From positions 1 to 19,429 of the forward strand of contig JAAYXU010000111.1 in assembly GCA_012515725.1 (NCBI GenBank): a stretch of 19,429 bases of DNA, given 5' to 3'. This DNA is from Clostridiales bacterium (GTDB lineage: Bacteria; Bacillota; Clostridia; Christensenellales; UMGS416). Made by a program: the position numbers and the translations under genes. Numbering within the stretch: position 1 is the first letter of the stretch; every line of letters begins with the position of its first letter. Below the pieces are notes generated by a model that had not been told where the DNA came from, made no database searches, and worked only from the letters and a program-made list of their open reading frames with translations. Positions 7,463-15,126 of this stretch are shown one piece after another.

Positions 7463-8439
7463 GCACCAAAACATACGCAGTCGCCATACGGGACACGCTG
7501 GCCGAGGAAATGCGCCGCGATCCCGCCGTGTTCGTGATGGGCGAGGACGTCGCCGAGCAGGGCGGCATATTCGGCTGCACGCGCGATCTTTACAGGGAGT
7601 TTAGCAAGGATCGGGTGCGCAATACACCCATATCCGAGGCCGCGCTCGTGGGCGCGGGCATCGGGGCGGCATCAACCGGTATGCGTCCGGTCGTCGAGCT
7701 CATGTATATGGACTTTACCTACGTCGCGATGGACCAGATACTCAATCAGGCGGCCAAGATCCGCTATATGTTCGGCGGCAGGGCGCGTGTTCCGCTCGTC
7801 ATCCGCGGTCAGCAGGGCATAGGCCGGGGCAACGCCGGACAGCACTCGCAGAGCGTCGAGGCGTTTTTCATGCACATACCGGGAATCAAGGTCGCGATGC
7901 CCTCTACGCCCGCTGACGCGGCCGGGCTTCTGCGCACCGCGATCCGCGACGACAACCCAGTGCTCTTCATCGAGCATAAGGCGCTTTACGCGGTCAAGGG
8001 CGAGGTGCCCGACGACCCGGAGTATACGGTCCCGTTCGGCAGCGCGCGTGTCGTCCGGGAGGGCCGCGACGCTACGGTTATCGCGACCCACCTTTACGTG
8101 GACAAGGCGCTCCGCGTCGCGAATACGCTCATGAAAGAGGGAATCAGCGTCGAGGTCATCGACCCGCGCACGCTGATACCGTTCGACGAGCAAACGATAC
8201 TTAAATCCGTCGCGAAAACCCATCGGGCCGTCGTCATACATGAAGCCCATAAAAACGCCGGACCCGGCGCGGAAATCGCAGCGACGATAATGGAAAAGGC
8301 ATTCGACGAGCTGGACGCGCCGGTGCTGCGGCTAGGGGCCAAGGCCTGTACGCTGCCCTTCAACCTGGGCCTTGAAAACGCGGTAGTTCCGCAGGAATCC
8401 GAGCTGCTGGACGCTGTGCGCAGGGTCTGCTACCGGTAA
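7459..8439 (+). CDS. acoB: Dehydrogenase E1 beta subunit (acetoin dehydrogenase type)
   Basis: 326 residues, transketolase-like. Recognisable features are MGEDVAEQGG (27-36, containing the conserved glutamate that activates TPP), NTPISEAALVGAGIGAA, AGQHSQSVEAFFMHIPGIKV and RDDNPVLFIEHKALY, then the C-terminal transketolase domain with VEVIDPRTLIPFD. QHSQS and FMHIPG followed by MPSTPADA are shared by AcoB and PdhB proteins. It forms an alpha2-beta2 E1 with the preceding gene. It starts at GTG 7459, overlapping the alpha stop in GTGA, with GGGAGGGG nearby, so the two are translationally coupled. Whether it acts on acetoin, pyruvate or another substrate is not decided by sequence alone. Confidence 0.86.
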   Translation: MSTKTYAVAIRDTLAEEMRRDPAVFVMGEDVAEQGGIFGCTRDLYREFSKDRVRNTPISEAALVGAGIGAASTGMRPVVELMYMDFTYVAMDQILNQAAKIRYMFGGRARVPLVIRGQQGIGRGNAGQHSQSVEAFFMHIPGIKVAMPSTPADAAGLLRTAIRDDNPVLFIEHKALYAVKGEVPDDPEYTVPFGSARVVREGRDATVIATHLYVDKALRVANTLMKEGISVEVIDPRTLIPFDEQTILKSVAKTHRAVVIHEAHKNAGPGAEIAATIMEKAFDELDAPVLRLGAKACTLPFNLGLENAVVPQESELLDAVRRVCYR

Positions 8440-8449
8440 GGAGGAAACC

Positions 8450-9673
8450 ATGGCATACGAAGTCATCATGCCCAAGCAGGGCCTTCAGATGACAGAGGGA
8501 ACCATCATGAGATGGCTGGCCCACGAGGGGGAGCATGTCGAGGAGGGCGCGGCTCTTTTCGAGATGGAGACCGACAAGCTCACCATCACGATCGACGCTC
8601 CCCGCAGCGGCACGCTCATAAAAATACTGCGCGGCGAGGGCGAAACGGTCCCGATCACGCAGGTAATCGCGCTCATAGGCGATGCGGGCGAAGCTACGGA
8701 GTCCGCGGAGACCAAGGTCGCTAATGAGCAGGTTCCAGCGCAGCGGATCGTCGCGACTCCTGCGGCCCGTGCGCTGGCCGCGCGCAGGAACATCGACCTC
8801 ACAGCGCTCACGGGCTCAGGCCCCGCCGGGCGCATCATACTGCGCGACGTGGAGGCGGCGCGCGGCGCGCCGAAAATCACGCCGCTCGCAGCCGCCGTAG
8901 CCCGCGCCCAGGGAGTAGACATTTCGGGCATAGCCGGGACGGGCCCGGGCGGAAAGATCATGAAGGACGATGTGCTATCCGCGAAGGAACCGGCCGCGCC
9001 CCGGGACACGCTCGTGCCCATCACCGGAATGCGCCGGACCATCGCCGACAACATGACGGCCAGCCTGCGGGAGATGGCGCAAGCCTCAATCCGCATGAAG
9101 GTCGATATGACCGCGCTCACGGCTCTCCGGGAGGAATTCAGGGCCCGCGATATCCGGCTGTCTGTAAACGATGTCTTCGTGCGCGTCGTGTCGCACGCGC
9201 TGCGGGAGCACCCAGCCATGAACGCTTCGCTTACTCCCGAGGGAATCATACAAAAGCGCGCGGTACACATCGGCATCGCAGTGGCGCTGGAGCAGGGGCT
9301 CATCGTGCCGGTCATACGCAGCGCCGATACGCTCACGCTGCCGGAAATCGCTGCGCAGTCCTCGGATCTCATCGCCCGCGCCCGCCGGGGCGGCCTCTCC
9401 CCCGACGAATACCGGGGCGGCACGTTCACGATCACGAACCTTGGTATGTTCGACGTGGACGATTTCGTCGCTATCATCAACCCGCCCGAGTGCGCGATAC
9501 TTGCCCTTGGAAAAATCGAGCGCACACCGGTAGTCCGGGACGACGCGATCGTTATCCGGCCTGTGATGACGATGACGCTCACATATGACCACCGCATCGT
9601 GGACGGCGCTCCGGCAGCCCGGTTCCTCCAGCGCATAAAGGAACTGGCGCAAAATCCCGGGCTGCTGCTGTAG
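8450..9673 (+). CDS. acoC: Dihydrolipoamide acyltransferase E2 with two peripheral-subunit-binding domains
   Basis: 407 residues. An N-terminal lipoyl domain (1-78) carries Lys43 in METDKLT as the lipoylation site. A short linker leads to two consecutive E3/E1-binding domains: residues 101-137 (TPAARALAA to LRDVEAA) and 142-178 (ITPLAAAVARAQGVDIS to MKDDVLSA). The catalytic domain (about 185-407) ends with TYDHRIVDGAPAARF, where His381 and Asp385 form the acyltransferase motif. It takes the acyl group from E1 and gives it to CoA, forming the core of the complex. GGAGG precedes the ATG, ten bases after the E1-beta stop. Most bacterial E2 proteins have one binding domain, so the tandem pair is notable. 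No lipoate ligase or synthase is present in the window. Confidence 0.9.
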   Translation: MAYEVIMPKQGLQMTEGTIMRWLAHEGEHVEEGAALFEMETDKLTITIDAPRSGTLIKILRGEGETVPITQVIALIGDAGEATESAETKVANEQVPAQRIVATPAARALAARRNIDLTALTGSGPAGRIILRDVEAARGAPKITPLAAAVARAQGVDISGIAGTGPGGKIMKDDVLSAKEPAAPRDTLVPITGMRRTIADNMTASLREMAQASIRMKVDMTALTALREEFRARDIRLSVNDVFVRVVSHALREHPAMNASLTPEGIIQKRAVHIGIAVALEQGLIVPVIRSADTLTLPEIAAQSSDLIARARRGGLSPDEYRGGTFTITNLGMFDVDDFVAIINPPECAILALGKIERTPVVRDDAIVIRPVMTMTLTYDHRIVDGAPAARFLQRIKELAQNPGLLL

Positions 9674-9690
9674 CGGAAAGGATACGTACC

Positions 9691-11094
9691 ATGCAACCAT
9701 ACGACGTAGCGGTACTGGGCGGCGGACCGGCCGGCTATGCCGCGGGCATCGCGGCGGCCCGCCGCGGCATGAAGGCTACGGTGATCGAAGCCGACACGCC
9801 GGGCGGCACATGCCTCAACCGGGGCTGCATCCCGACCAAAGCGCTGCTGCACGCCGCGGGGCTATACCGGCAGATGAAGGAATGCGCGCTGTTCGGGCTG
9901 CGCGCCTCGGGCGTGGGCTTCGATTACGCGGCCGTCGCGGCACGCAAGGACAGTGTCGTGGCCGGACTCCGGCGCGGGGTGGAATCGCTTACGCGCGCTT
10001 CCGGGTGCGAGCTCATACGCGGTTTTGGCCGCCTCTTAGGCCCCGGTGTGATCGCAGTCGACGGCGCAGACCGGATTGCCGCGAGGAACATCATACTGGC
10101 CACCGGCTCGCAGGCCGCGCGGCCGCGCATAGCGGGCATCGACGGGCCTTCGGTATTCGACAGCGACGGGGCGCTCGCGTGGACGGCCTGCCCCGAGCGC
10201 ATCGTCATCATCGGGGGCGGCGTGATCGGCGTGGAGTTCGCGACGCTTTTCCATGCGTTTGACAGGAAGGTGACGATACTCGAGCTTACAGACACGCTGC
10301 TTCCGGGCTTCGACGCCGATATACAGGCAGCGCTGCGAAAGTCACTGGAGAAAAGGGGCGTTGCGATCCATACCGGCGCGTCGGTGACAGGCATCGAGCC
10401 GGGCGGCGAAACGCTCGTGACCTACTCGCAGGGCGGCGCGGAGCGCCATGCGGCCTGCGACGCGGTCATATGCGCGGCGGGACGACGGCCACGGACCGGA
10501 GACATTGGGCTTGGCGAAGCGGGGATTCAAACCGAGCGCGGGTTCATTCGCACCGACGCCGCGATGCGGACGGGCGTTCCGGGCATATACGCGGCGGGCG
10601 ACATTACAGGCGGGCCGCAGCTTGCGCACGCGGCGACGGCCCAGGCGCTCGCGGCGGTAGCGGATATCGCAGGGGACAGGAATATCCAGCGCTTTTGCGC
10701 GATTCCCGCGTGCGTGTACACAAGTCCCGAGATAGCGTCGGTCGGGCTTACCGAGGCCGCGGCCCGGCAGCGATTCGGCGACATGGCCGTCGGCTCGTTT
10801 CCTACGGCGGCAAACGGCCGGGCCGCGATCGCGGACGTCCGCGAGGGCTTCGCGAAAATTATCACCGACCGCTCGACAGGAGAGATACTGGGCGCGCACG
10901 TCATGGCCCCCGCCGCCACCGACATGATCGCCGGGATAGCGGCCGCGATGGGTCTGGAGGCGACGCTGGCGGAGCTTTCAGCCATCGTGTACCCGCACCC
11001 GACATTCGCGGAAATGCTCGGGGAGGCCGCGCACGATGTGGAAGGGATGAGCATTCACAAGTCTGGCGCTAAACATCAAAATAGTGATATTTAA
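9691..11094 (+). CDS. lpdA: Dihydrolipoamide dehydrogenase E3
   Basis: 467 residues, a flavoprotein that reoxidises the E2 lipoyl arm and reduces NAD+. The FAD motif is VLGGGPAGYAAG (8-19). The redox-active disulfide is Cys41/Cys46 in GGTCLNRGCIPTK. The NAD-binding glycine motif is IIGGGVIGVE (173-182). The second FAD motif ends in YAAGDI, and the dimerisation domain supplies the catalytic pair His436 and Glu441 in HPTFAE. There is no lipoyl domain fused at the N-terminus. GGAAAGGAT lies shortly before the ATG, and the gap after the E2 stop is 17 bases. It is the last gene of the operon and is followed by a hairpin terminator. Confidence 0.95.
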   Translation: MQPYDVAVLGGGPAGYAAGIAAARRGMKATVIEADTPGGTCLNRGCIPTKALLHAAGLYRQMKECALFGLRASGVGFDYAAVAARKDSVVAGLRRGVESLTRASGCELIRGFGRLLGPGVIAVDGADRIAARNIILATGSQAARPRIAGIDGPSVFDSDGALAWTACPERIVIIGGGVIGVEFATLFHAFDRKVTILELTDTLLPGFDADIQAALRKSLEKRGVAIHTGASVTGIEPGGETLVTYSQGGAERHAACDAVICAAGRRPRTGDIGLGEAGIQTERGFIRTDAAMRTGVPGIYAAGDITGGPQLAHAATAQALAAVADIAGDRNIQRFCAIPACVYTSPEIASVGLTEAAARQRFGDMAVGSFPTAANGRAAIADVREGFAKIITDRSTGEILGAHVMAPAATDMIAGIAAAMGLEATLAELSAIVYPHPTFAEMLGEAAHDVEGMSIHKSGAKHQNSDI

Positions 11095-11123
11095 TAGAAT
11101 CGAAAGCGAATCTGTGTTCGCAG

Positions 11124-11146
11124 GGCAGGGGCTTGCTCCTGCCTTT
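11124..11146 (+). terminator. Terminator of the seven-gene operon
   Basis: GGCAGGGG (11124-11131) and CTCCTGCC (11136-11143) pair as an eight-base stem (one G-U) around a CTTG loop, then TTT and TCATC. The T-run is short, but the position 30 bases after the E3 stop fits. The rest of the 253-base gap to birA contains no supportable gene. Confidence 0.6.
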
Positions 11147-11293
11147 CATCATATCTATGTAAAAAGGTGGTTCCTTAGCACATCAGCCGATATGTCGCAG
11201 GGCGACGCCTGCGCCGCAACCCGAACAAGCCAGAACAATCAAAGGGAGTTCTAAAACCATATCATTTTTTACACATATCATGAATGAAATTCC

Positions 11294-11323
11294 TTGCCGT
11301 CTGGTGTATACTATGGGTATTCT
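11294..11323 (+). promoter_or_regulatory. Candidate birA operon promoter
   Basis: TTGCCG (11294-11299) and TATTCT (11318-11323) are 18 bases apart, each four of six to consensus. An alternative -10, TATACT (11307-11312), is better but has no good -35. Two GTATAC palindromes (11306-11311 and 11325-11330) flank the second -10; their role is unknown. Either choice gives a short leader to the start at 11348. Confidence 0.3.
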
Positions 11324-11347
11324 GGTATACGCAGAGGGAGGAACACG

Positions 11348-12334
11348 GTGGACAGCCGACAAAAAGTGCTTTCCGCGCTTATAGAGGCGCAGGGAAGCGC
11401 GCTTTCGGGACAGGCTCTGGGAGAAGCGCTGGGCATTAGCCGCGCGGCGGTGCACCGCCATATCGTGGAGCTGCGCGCGCTGGGCTACACGATTGGCTCC
11501 GCGCCCAATCGCGGATACGCGCTCATGGAGCAGCCCGATCGTCTCGACCTGCCCCGCGTGCTGGCGCGGCTTACGACGCGCTGGCTGGGCCGCTCGCTGC
11601 GCGTTCTGCACAGCGTGGACTCGACGAACGCCGAGATCAAAAGATGGGCCGAGGAGGGCGCGCCGCACGGCGCGGTGGTGGCAGCCGAGGAGCAGACGGC
11701 CGGAAAAGGCCGCCACGGACGTTCGTGGTTGAGCGCGCCAGGCGACGGGCTCACTATGAGCCTGCTGCTGCGCCCGGCCATGCAGCCCGCGGAGGTGCAG
11801 CGCGTGACGCTGGCCGCGGCGGCGGCGGTGACCGAGGCTCTGGAGGGGCTATTCCCGGATACCCAGTTTAAAATCAAGTGGCCCAACGATATACTCATCG
11901 GGGATCGGAAGGTCTGCGGCATACTCACCGAGCTTAGCGCGGCCGCGGAAGTCACATACTGGATCGTCATAGGAATCGGCATAAATGTGCGCGGTACGCC
12001 CGGGAGCATGCCCGAAGCGATCCGGGATACAGCGGGAACGCTTCAGCAGACTGGTCAGACTGCAGACCGCGCCGCGCTGGCCGCCGCGGTGCTGGGCGCG
12101 TTCGAGAGCCTGTGGGACGAATGGATGGAGTCAGGATCGTTTGACGGGGTGCTCAGGCGGTACCGAGCGCATATGGCCTATGAAGGGCGGCCGGTTCGGG
12201 TCGCGCTGAACAGCCAGTCGCTGGAGGGCGTGCTTTCGGGTGTGGACGACGAAGGAAGGCTTCTCATCGACACCGGTTCGGCGCTCATACCGCTGCGCTC
12301 GGGCGAGTTTTCGGTTAGGAGGATGGGGCCATGA
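11348..12334 (+). CDS. birA: Bifunctional biotin-protein ligase/biotin operon repressor BirA
   Basis: 328 residues. An N-terminal winged helix-turn-helix (about 4-60, LGEALGISRAAVHRHIVEL) suggests DNA binding as in repressor-type BirA. The catalytic domain has HSVDSTNAE, the biotinyl-AMP loop GKGRHGRSW (119-127), KWPNDIL (177-183) and RKVCGIL with the catalytic-region lysine (188), then a C-terminal SH3-like domain (GRPVRVALNSQSLEGVLSGV). It attaches biotin to carboxylase carrier proteins such as that of acetyl-CoA carboxylase. I chose GTG 11348 because GGGAGG (11336-11341) lies six bases upstream; an earlier TTG at 11294 has no such site. The stop overlaps the next gene in ATGA. No biotin biosynthesis genes are visible. 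Confidence 0.93.
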   Translation: MDSRQKVLSALIEAQGSALSGQALGEALGISRAAVHRHIVELRALGYTIGSAPNRGYALMEQPDRLDLPRVLARLTTRWLGRSLRVLHSVDSTNAEIKRWAEEGAPHGAVVAAEEQTAGKGRHGRSWLSAPGDGLTMSLLLRPAMQPAEVQRVTLAAAAAVTEALEGLFPDTQFKIKWPNDILIGDRKVCGILTELSAAAEVTYWIVIGIGINVRGTPGSMPEAIRDTAGTLQQTGQTADRAALAAAVLGAFESLWDEWMESGSFDGVLRRYRAHMAYEGRPVRVALNSQSLEGVLSGVDDEGRLLIDTGSALIPLRSGEFSVRRMGP

Positions 12335-13254
12335 TATACGATGGTACGATAACAGACGTAGCCGGACTGCGGGCGGGACACGCGACCGACAGAGAAGCGG
12401 CCACCGGCTGCACGGTGATACTGTGTCCTGAGGGCGCAGTCGCGGGAGCCGATGTCCGGGGCGGCGCGCCGGGCACGCGGGAGACCGATCTGCTCGCGCC
12501 AGGGCGAACGGTGGAGCGCGTGCACGCGGTGCTGCTTACGGGCGGATCGGCCTTCGGGCTAGACGCGGCGGGCGGCGTCATGCGGTATCTGGAGGAGCGC
12601 GGCTTCGGATTCGATACCGGCGCGGCGCGGGTTCCCATCGTTCCCGCCGCTGTGCTCTACGATCTTGAGGTAGGCCGGGCCGACAGGCGGCCTGATCGGG
12701 ATATGGGCTATGAGGCCTGTAAATGCGCGTTGGCGGAGCCGCCCGAACAGGGCCTTGTGGGCGCCGGGACCGGCGCGACCGTCGGAAAGCTCCTTGGGAT
12801 GGCGCACGCGATGCCCGGCGGCGTAGGCGCCGCGTCGGTAAAAACCAGCGGGGTCACGGTGGCGGCGCTCGTCGCGGTCAACGCGGTCGGGAACGTCGTC
12901 GACCACCATACGGGCCGTACGCTGGCGGGCGTACGTGTAAACGGAGCGTTCGCCGATCCGATCGCGCTCATGCTGGACGGAGCGGGCGGAGCGCCCGCGG
13001 GCGTCAATACCACGATCGGGGTTATCGCGACCGACGGCATACTCACAGGCGTGCAGGCCGCGAGGCTTGCGTGCGTCGCCCACGACGGGCTGGCGTTGTC
13101 CATCCGGCCAGTGCATACCGCGATGGATGGGGATACGCTATTCGCGCTGTCGACAGGACGGGTAGCGTGCGACTTTAACCGGGTCTGCGTGGCCGCGGTG
13201 GAGGCGTTAGCCCGCGCGGTCGTGAACGCGGTAACGGCCGGGGAGCGCCCGTGA
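12331..13254 (+). CDS. P1-family (DmpA/NylC-like) self-cleaving aminopeptidase/amidase
   Basis: 307 residues of the S58/P1 family of N-terminal-nucleophile hydrolases. Typical family motifs are DVAGLRAGH (9-17), CTVILCPEGAVAGADVRGG, LLTGGSAFGLDAAGGV (68-83), GAGTGATVGK (144-153) and GVNTTIGVIATDGIL (224-238). In this family the precursor cuts itself before the nucleophile. Here the bond would be Asn226-Thr227, like the Asn-Thr junction of nylon-oligomer hydrolase NylC, rather than the serine of DmpA. The physiological substrate of most such proteins is unknown; a peptide or cyclic amide is likely. The ATG overlaps the birA stop in ATGA, and the gene end overlaps acpS, so it is translated as part of that set. 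Confidence 0.88.
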   Translation: MIYDGTITDVAGLRAGHATDREAATGCTVILCPEGAVAGADVRGGAPGTRETDLLAPGRTVERVHAVLLTGGSAFGLDAAGGVMRYLEERGFGFDTGAARVPIVPAAVLYDLEVGRADRRPDRDMGYEACKCALAEPPEQGLVGAGTGATVGKLLGMAHAMPGGVGAASVKTSGVTVAALVAVNAVGNVVDHHTGRTLAGVRVNGAFADPIALMLDGAGGAPAGVNTTIGVIATDGILTGVQAARLACVAHDGLALSIRPVHTAMDGDTLFALSTGRVACDFNRVCVAAVEALARAVVNAVTAGERP

Positions 13255-13643
13255 TTACGGGAGTCGGCATAGACATAGTAGAAATCGCGCGGGTCGGGCG
13301 GGCGCTGAGGAATCCGCGGTTCGCTGAGCGTTTATTTACCGCAGCCGAGCGGGAGCAGCTCGTCTGCCACCCACGTCCCGAATGCTGGGCCGCGGGCCGC
13401 TTCGCCGCCAAGGAGGCAGTGGCCAAGGCGCTGGGCTGCGGGCTGGCCGGATGCCCTCCCGGCGATGTGGAGATACTGCCCGGTGAAAAGGGCGCTCCGG
13501 CAGCGCGGCTGCTGGGCGAAACGGCGCGGCGGTATCCCGATATCCGGCTGTGGGTATCCATATCCCATAACCAGACCGACGCGGTGGCCCAGGCGGTAGC
13601 CGAAAGGAGTGAGCGGCATGATCCCGATAGCGACGCCCGATGA
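13251..13643 (+). CDS. acpS: Holo-[acyl-carrier-protein] synthase
   Basis: 130 residues, normal for AcpS. It transfers the phosphopantetheine arm of CoA to apo acyl-carrier protein, activating fatty-acid synthesis. The conserved Asp8 (GVGIDIVEI) and Glu55 (WAAGRFAAKEAVAKALG) that bind Mg and CoA are present, as are the central LFT..E motif and WVSISHN near the end. It starts at GTG 13251, overlapping the preceding stop in GTGA, with GGGGAG five bases upstream. Its last 26 bases overlap the start of nnr in another frame. Linkage of acpS with nnr is common in bacteria. Confidence 0.93.
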   Translation: MITGVGIDIVEIARVGRALRNPRFAERLFTAAEREQLVCHPRPECWAAGRFAAKEAVAKALGCGLAGCPPGDVEILPGEKGAPAARLLGETARRYPDIRLWVSISHNQTDAVAQAVAERSERHDPDSDAR

Positions 13644-15126
13644 GATGCGGCGCATGGACCAACGCACCATCCGGGAGCGGGGCGTTCCCGGTCTGACGCT
13701 GATGGAACGGGCAGCCGAAGCGATCACCCAACAGGCGGCGTCGATGCTGCAGCCGGGAGGAAGGGCGCTCGTGCTGTGCGGCGGCGGCAACAACGGTGGA
13801 GACGGGCTGGCCGCGGCCAGGCTGCTTCATGGGAAAGGGTATGCCGTCAGCGTCGCGCTGCTGACCGATCCGACAGCTCTGCAGGGGGATGCGGCGGTAA
13901 ATTTTCAGCGGCTTCCTGTGCCCGTCGGGAGGGGCTTCGAGCCCGCCGCGTGGAGCGAACCGCAGCCCGATCTCATACTGGACGCACTGCTTGGGACCGG
14001 TCTTGACAGGGATGTGACAGGAGAAATCGCCGCGGCGATCGGCTGGATCAACGGCAGCGGACTCCCGGTGCTGTCGGTGGACATTCCCTCGGGCATCGAC
14101 GGCATGACAGGCGCGGTTCGAGGATGCGCGGTGCGTGCGCGCGCCACGGTCACATTCGGCTGCCCCAAGCGCGGATGTCTGCTGTATCCGGGCAGGGAGT
14201 ACGCCGGGACGCTGACGACCGACGACATCGGCATTTCCCGCGACATACTTGACCAGGCGTCCTGCCGGGCATGGGAGGCGGCCGACGTCGACGCGCGGCT
14301 TCCCGCGCGGACACCCGACACCCACAAGGGGCACTATGGACATGTGGCTGTCGTGGCGGGCTCGGAAGGGATGATGGGCGCGGGCGCGCTCGCCAGTCTG
14401 GCGGCACTCCGGGCCGGCGCGGGGCTGTCGACCTGGCTGCATCCGAGGGACGCTGCGGCAAGCCCCGCCTGGGAGGTCATGACTCGTCCCATCGCCGGGC
14501 GTGACGGCGCGTTCTCCGAGCATAGCGCCGACGCGGCGCTGCGTGCTCTCGAGGGAAAGACAGTGCTGGCGATGGGCCCGGGGCTGGGCCGCGCCGAGGG
14601 TACGGCGGCTCTGGTGCAAAGGCTCGCCATCGAAACCGCTATGCCACTCGTGCTGGACGCTGACGGAATCGTCGCTATGGCCGGGCAATATGAAGCGCTG
14701 CGAAGGCGCGGCAGGCTCTGCCTGACGCCTCATCCGGGCGAGCTGTCCCGGTTCACAGGCGTACCGATAGCGCAAATCGCAGATGATATGATCGGGCACG
14801 CGCAGCGTGTAGCCGAGCGCACGGGCGCGGTGGTGCTCCTTAAGGGCGCGTCCAGCGTGATCGCGGCGCCCGACGGGAGGCTGGCCATCAACACAACCGG
14901 CAACGCGGGGCTTGCGACCGGCGGATCAGGCGACGTGCTCACCGGAATAATCGCGGGACTCGCAGCCCAGAGCGCGGAGCTCTTCGAGGCCGCCGTGATG
15001 GGCGCGTGGCTCCACGGGAGAGCCGGGGACATCGCGGCGGCGAGGCTTGGAACCCGTTCGCTGACCGCCTCGGACCTCATCGACAGCCTTCCCTCCGCTT
15101 TCATGAGCCTCGGGGGGGAATCGTAA
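13618..15126 (+). CDS. nnr: Bifunctional NAD(P)H-hydrate repair enzyme (epimerase and ADP-dependent dehydratase)
   Basis: 502 residues with two domains. The N-terminal YjeF_N epimerase (about 1-215) contains CGGGNNGGDGLAAARLL (54-70), DALLGTGLDRDV and VDIPSGIDG. The C-terminal ribokinase-like dehydratase (about 225-500) contains GHYGHVAVVAGSEGMMGA, TPHPGELSRFTG, LLKGASSVI and NTTGNAGLATGGSGDVLTG with the GGSGD loop at 435-439. Together they restore damaged, hydrated NADH and NADPH. The ATG at 13618 is supported by AAAGGAG eight bases upstream, rather than the GTG at 13609. The gene overlaps acpS by 26 bases and its TAA stop shares an A with the next ATG. Confidence 0.95.
   Translation: MIPIATPDEMRRMDQRTIRERGVPGLTLMERAAEAITQQAASMLQPGGRALVLCGGGNNGGDGLAAARLLHGKGYAVSVALLTDPTALQGDAAVNFQRLPVPVGRGFEPAAWSEPQPDLILDALLGTGLDRDVTGEIAAAIGWINGSGLPVLSVDIPSGIDGMTGAVRGCAVRARATVTFGCPKRGCLLYPGREYAGTLTTDDIGISRDILDQASCRAWEAADVDARLPARTPDTHKGHYGHVAVVAGSEGMMGAGALASLAALRAGAGLSTWLHPRDAAASPAWEVMTRPIAGRDGAFSEHSADAALRALEGKTVLAMGPGLGRAEGTAALVQRLAIETAMPLVLDADGIVAMAGQYEALRRRGRLCLTPHPGELSRFTGVPIAQIADDMIGHAQRVAERTGAVVLLKGASSVIAAPDGRLAINTTGNAGLATGGSGDVLTGIIAGLAAQSAELFEAAVMGAWLHGRAGDIAAARLGTRSLTASDLIDSLPSAFMSLGGES

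Noticed and set aside
6056..7474. Long open frame on the minus strand (472 codons) opposite the SucD-like and E1-alpha genes
   Set aside because: It lies antisense to clear coding genes in a GC-rich region where stop codons are rare; its product is arginine- and histidine-rich with no recognisable family.
8485..9852. Long minus-strand frame (455 codons) opposite E2
   Set aside because: It is antisense to a protein with all expected catalytic motifs, and its serine/arginine-rich product looks like a shadow translation.
11183..11281. Small minus-strand frame of 32 codons (with LACSGCGAG) between lpdA and birA
   Set aside because: No ribosome binding site and no family recognised; the cysteine pair alone is not enough.
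13336..14799. Long minus-strand frame (487 codons) opposite acpS and nnr
   Set aside because: Shadow of two well-supported genes; no plausible binding site or domain.
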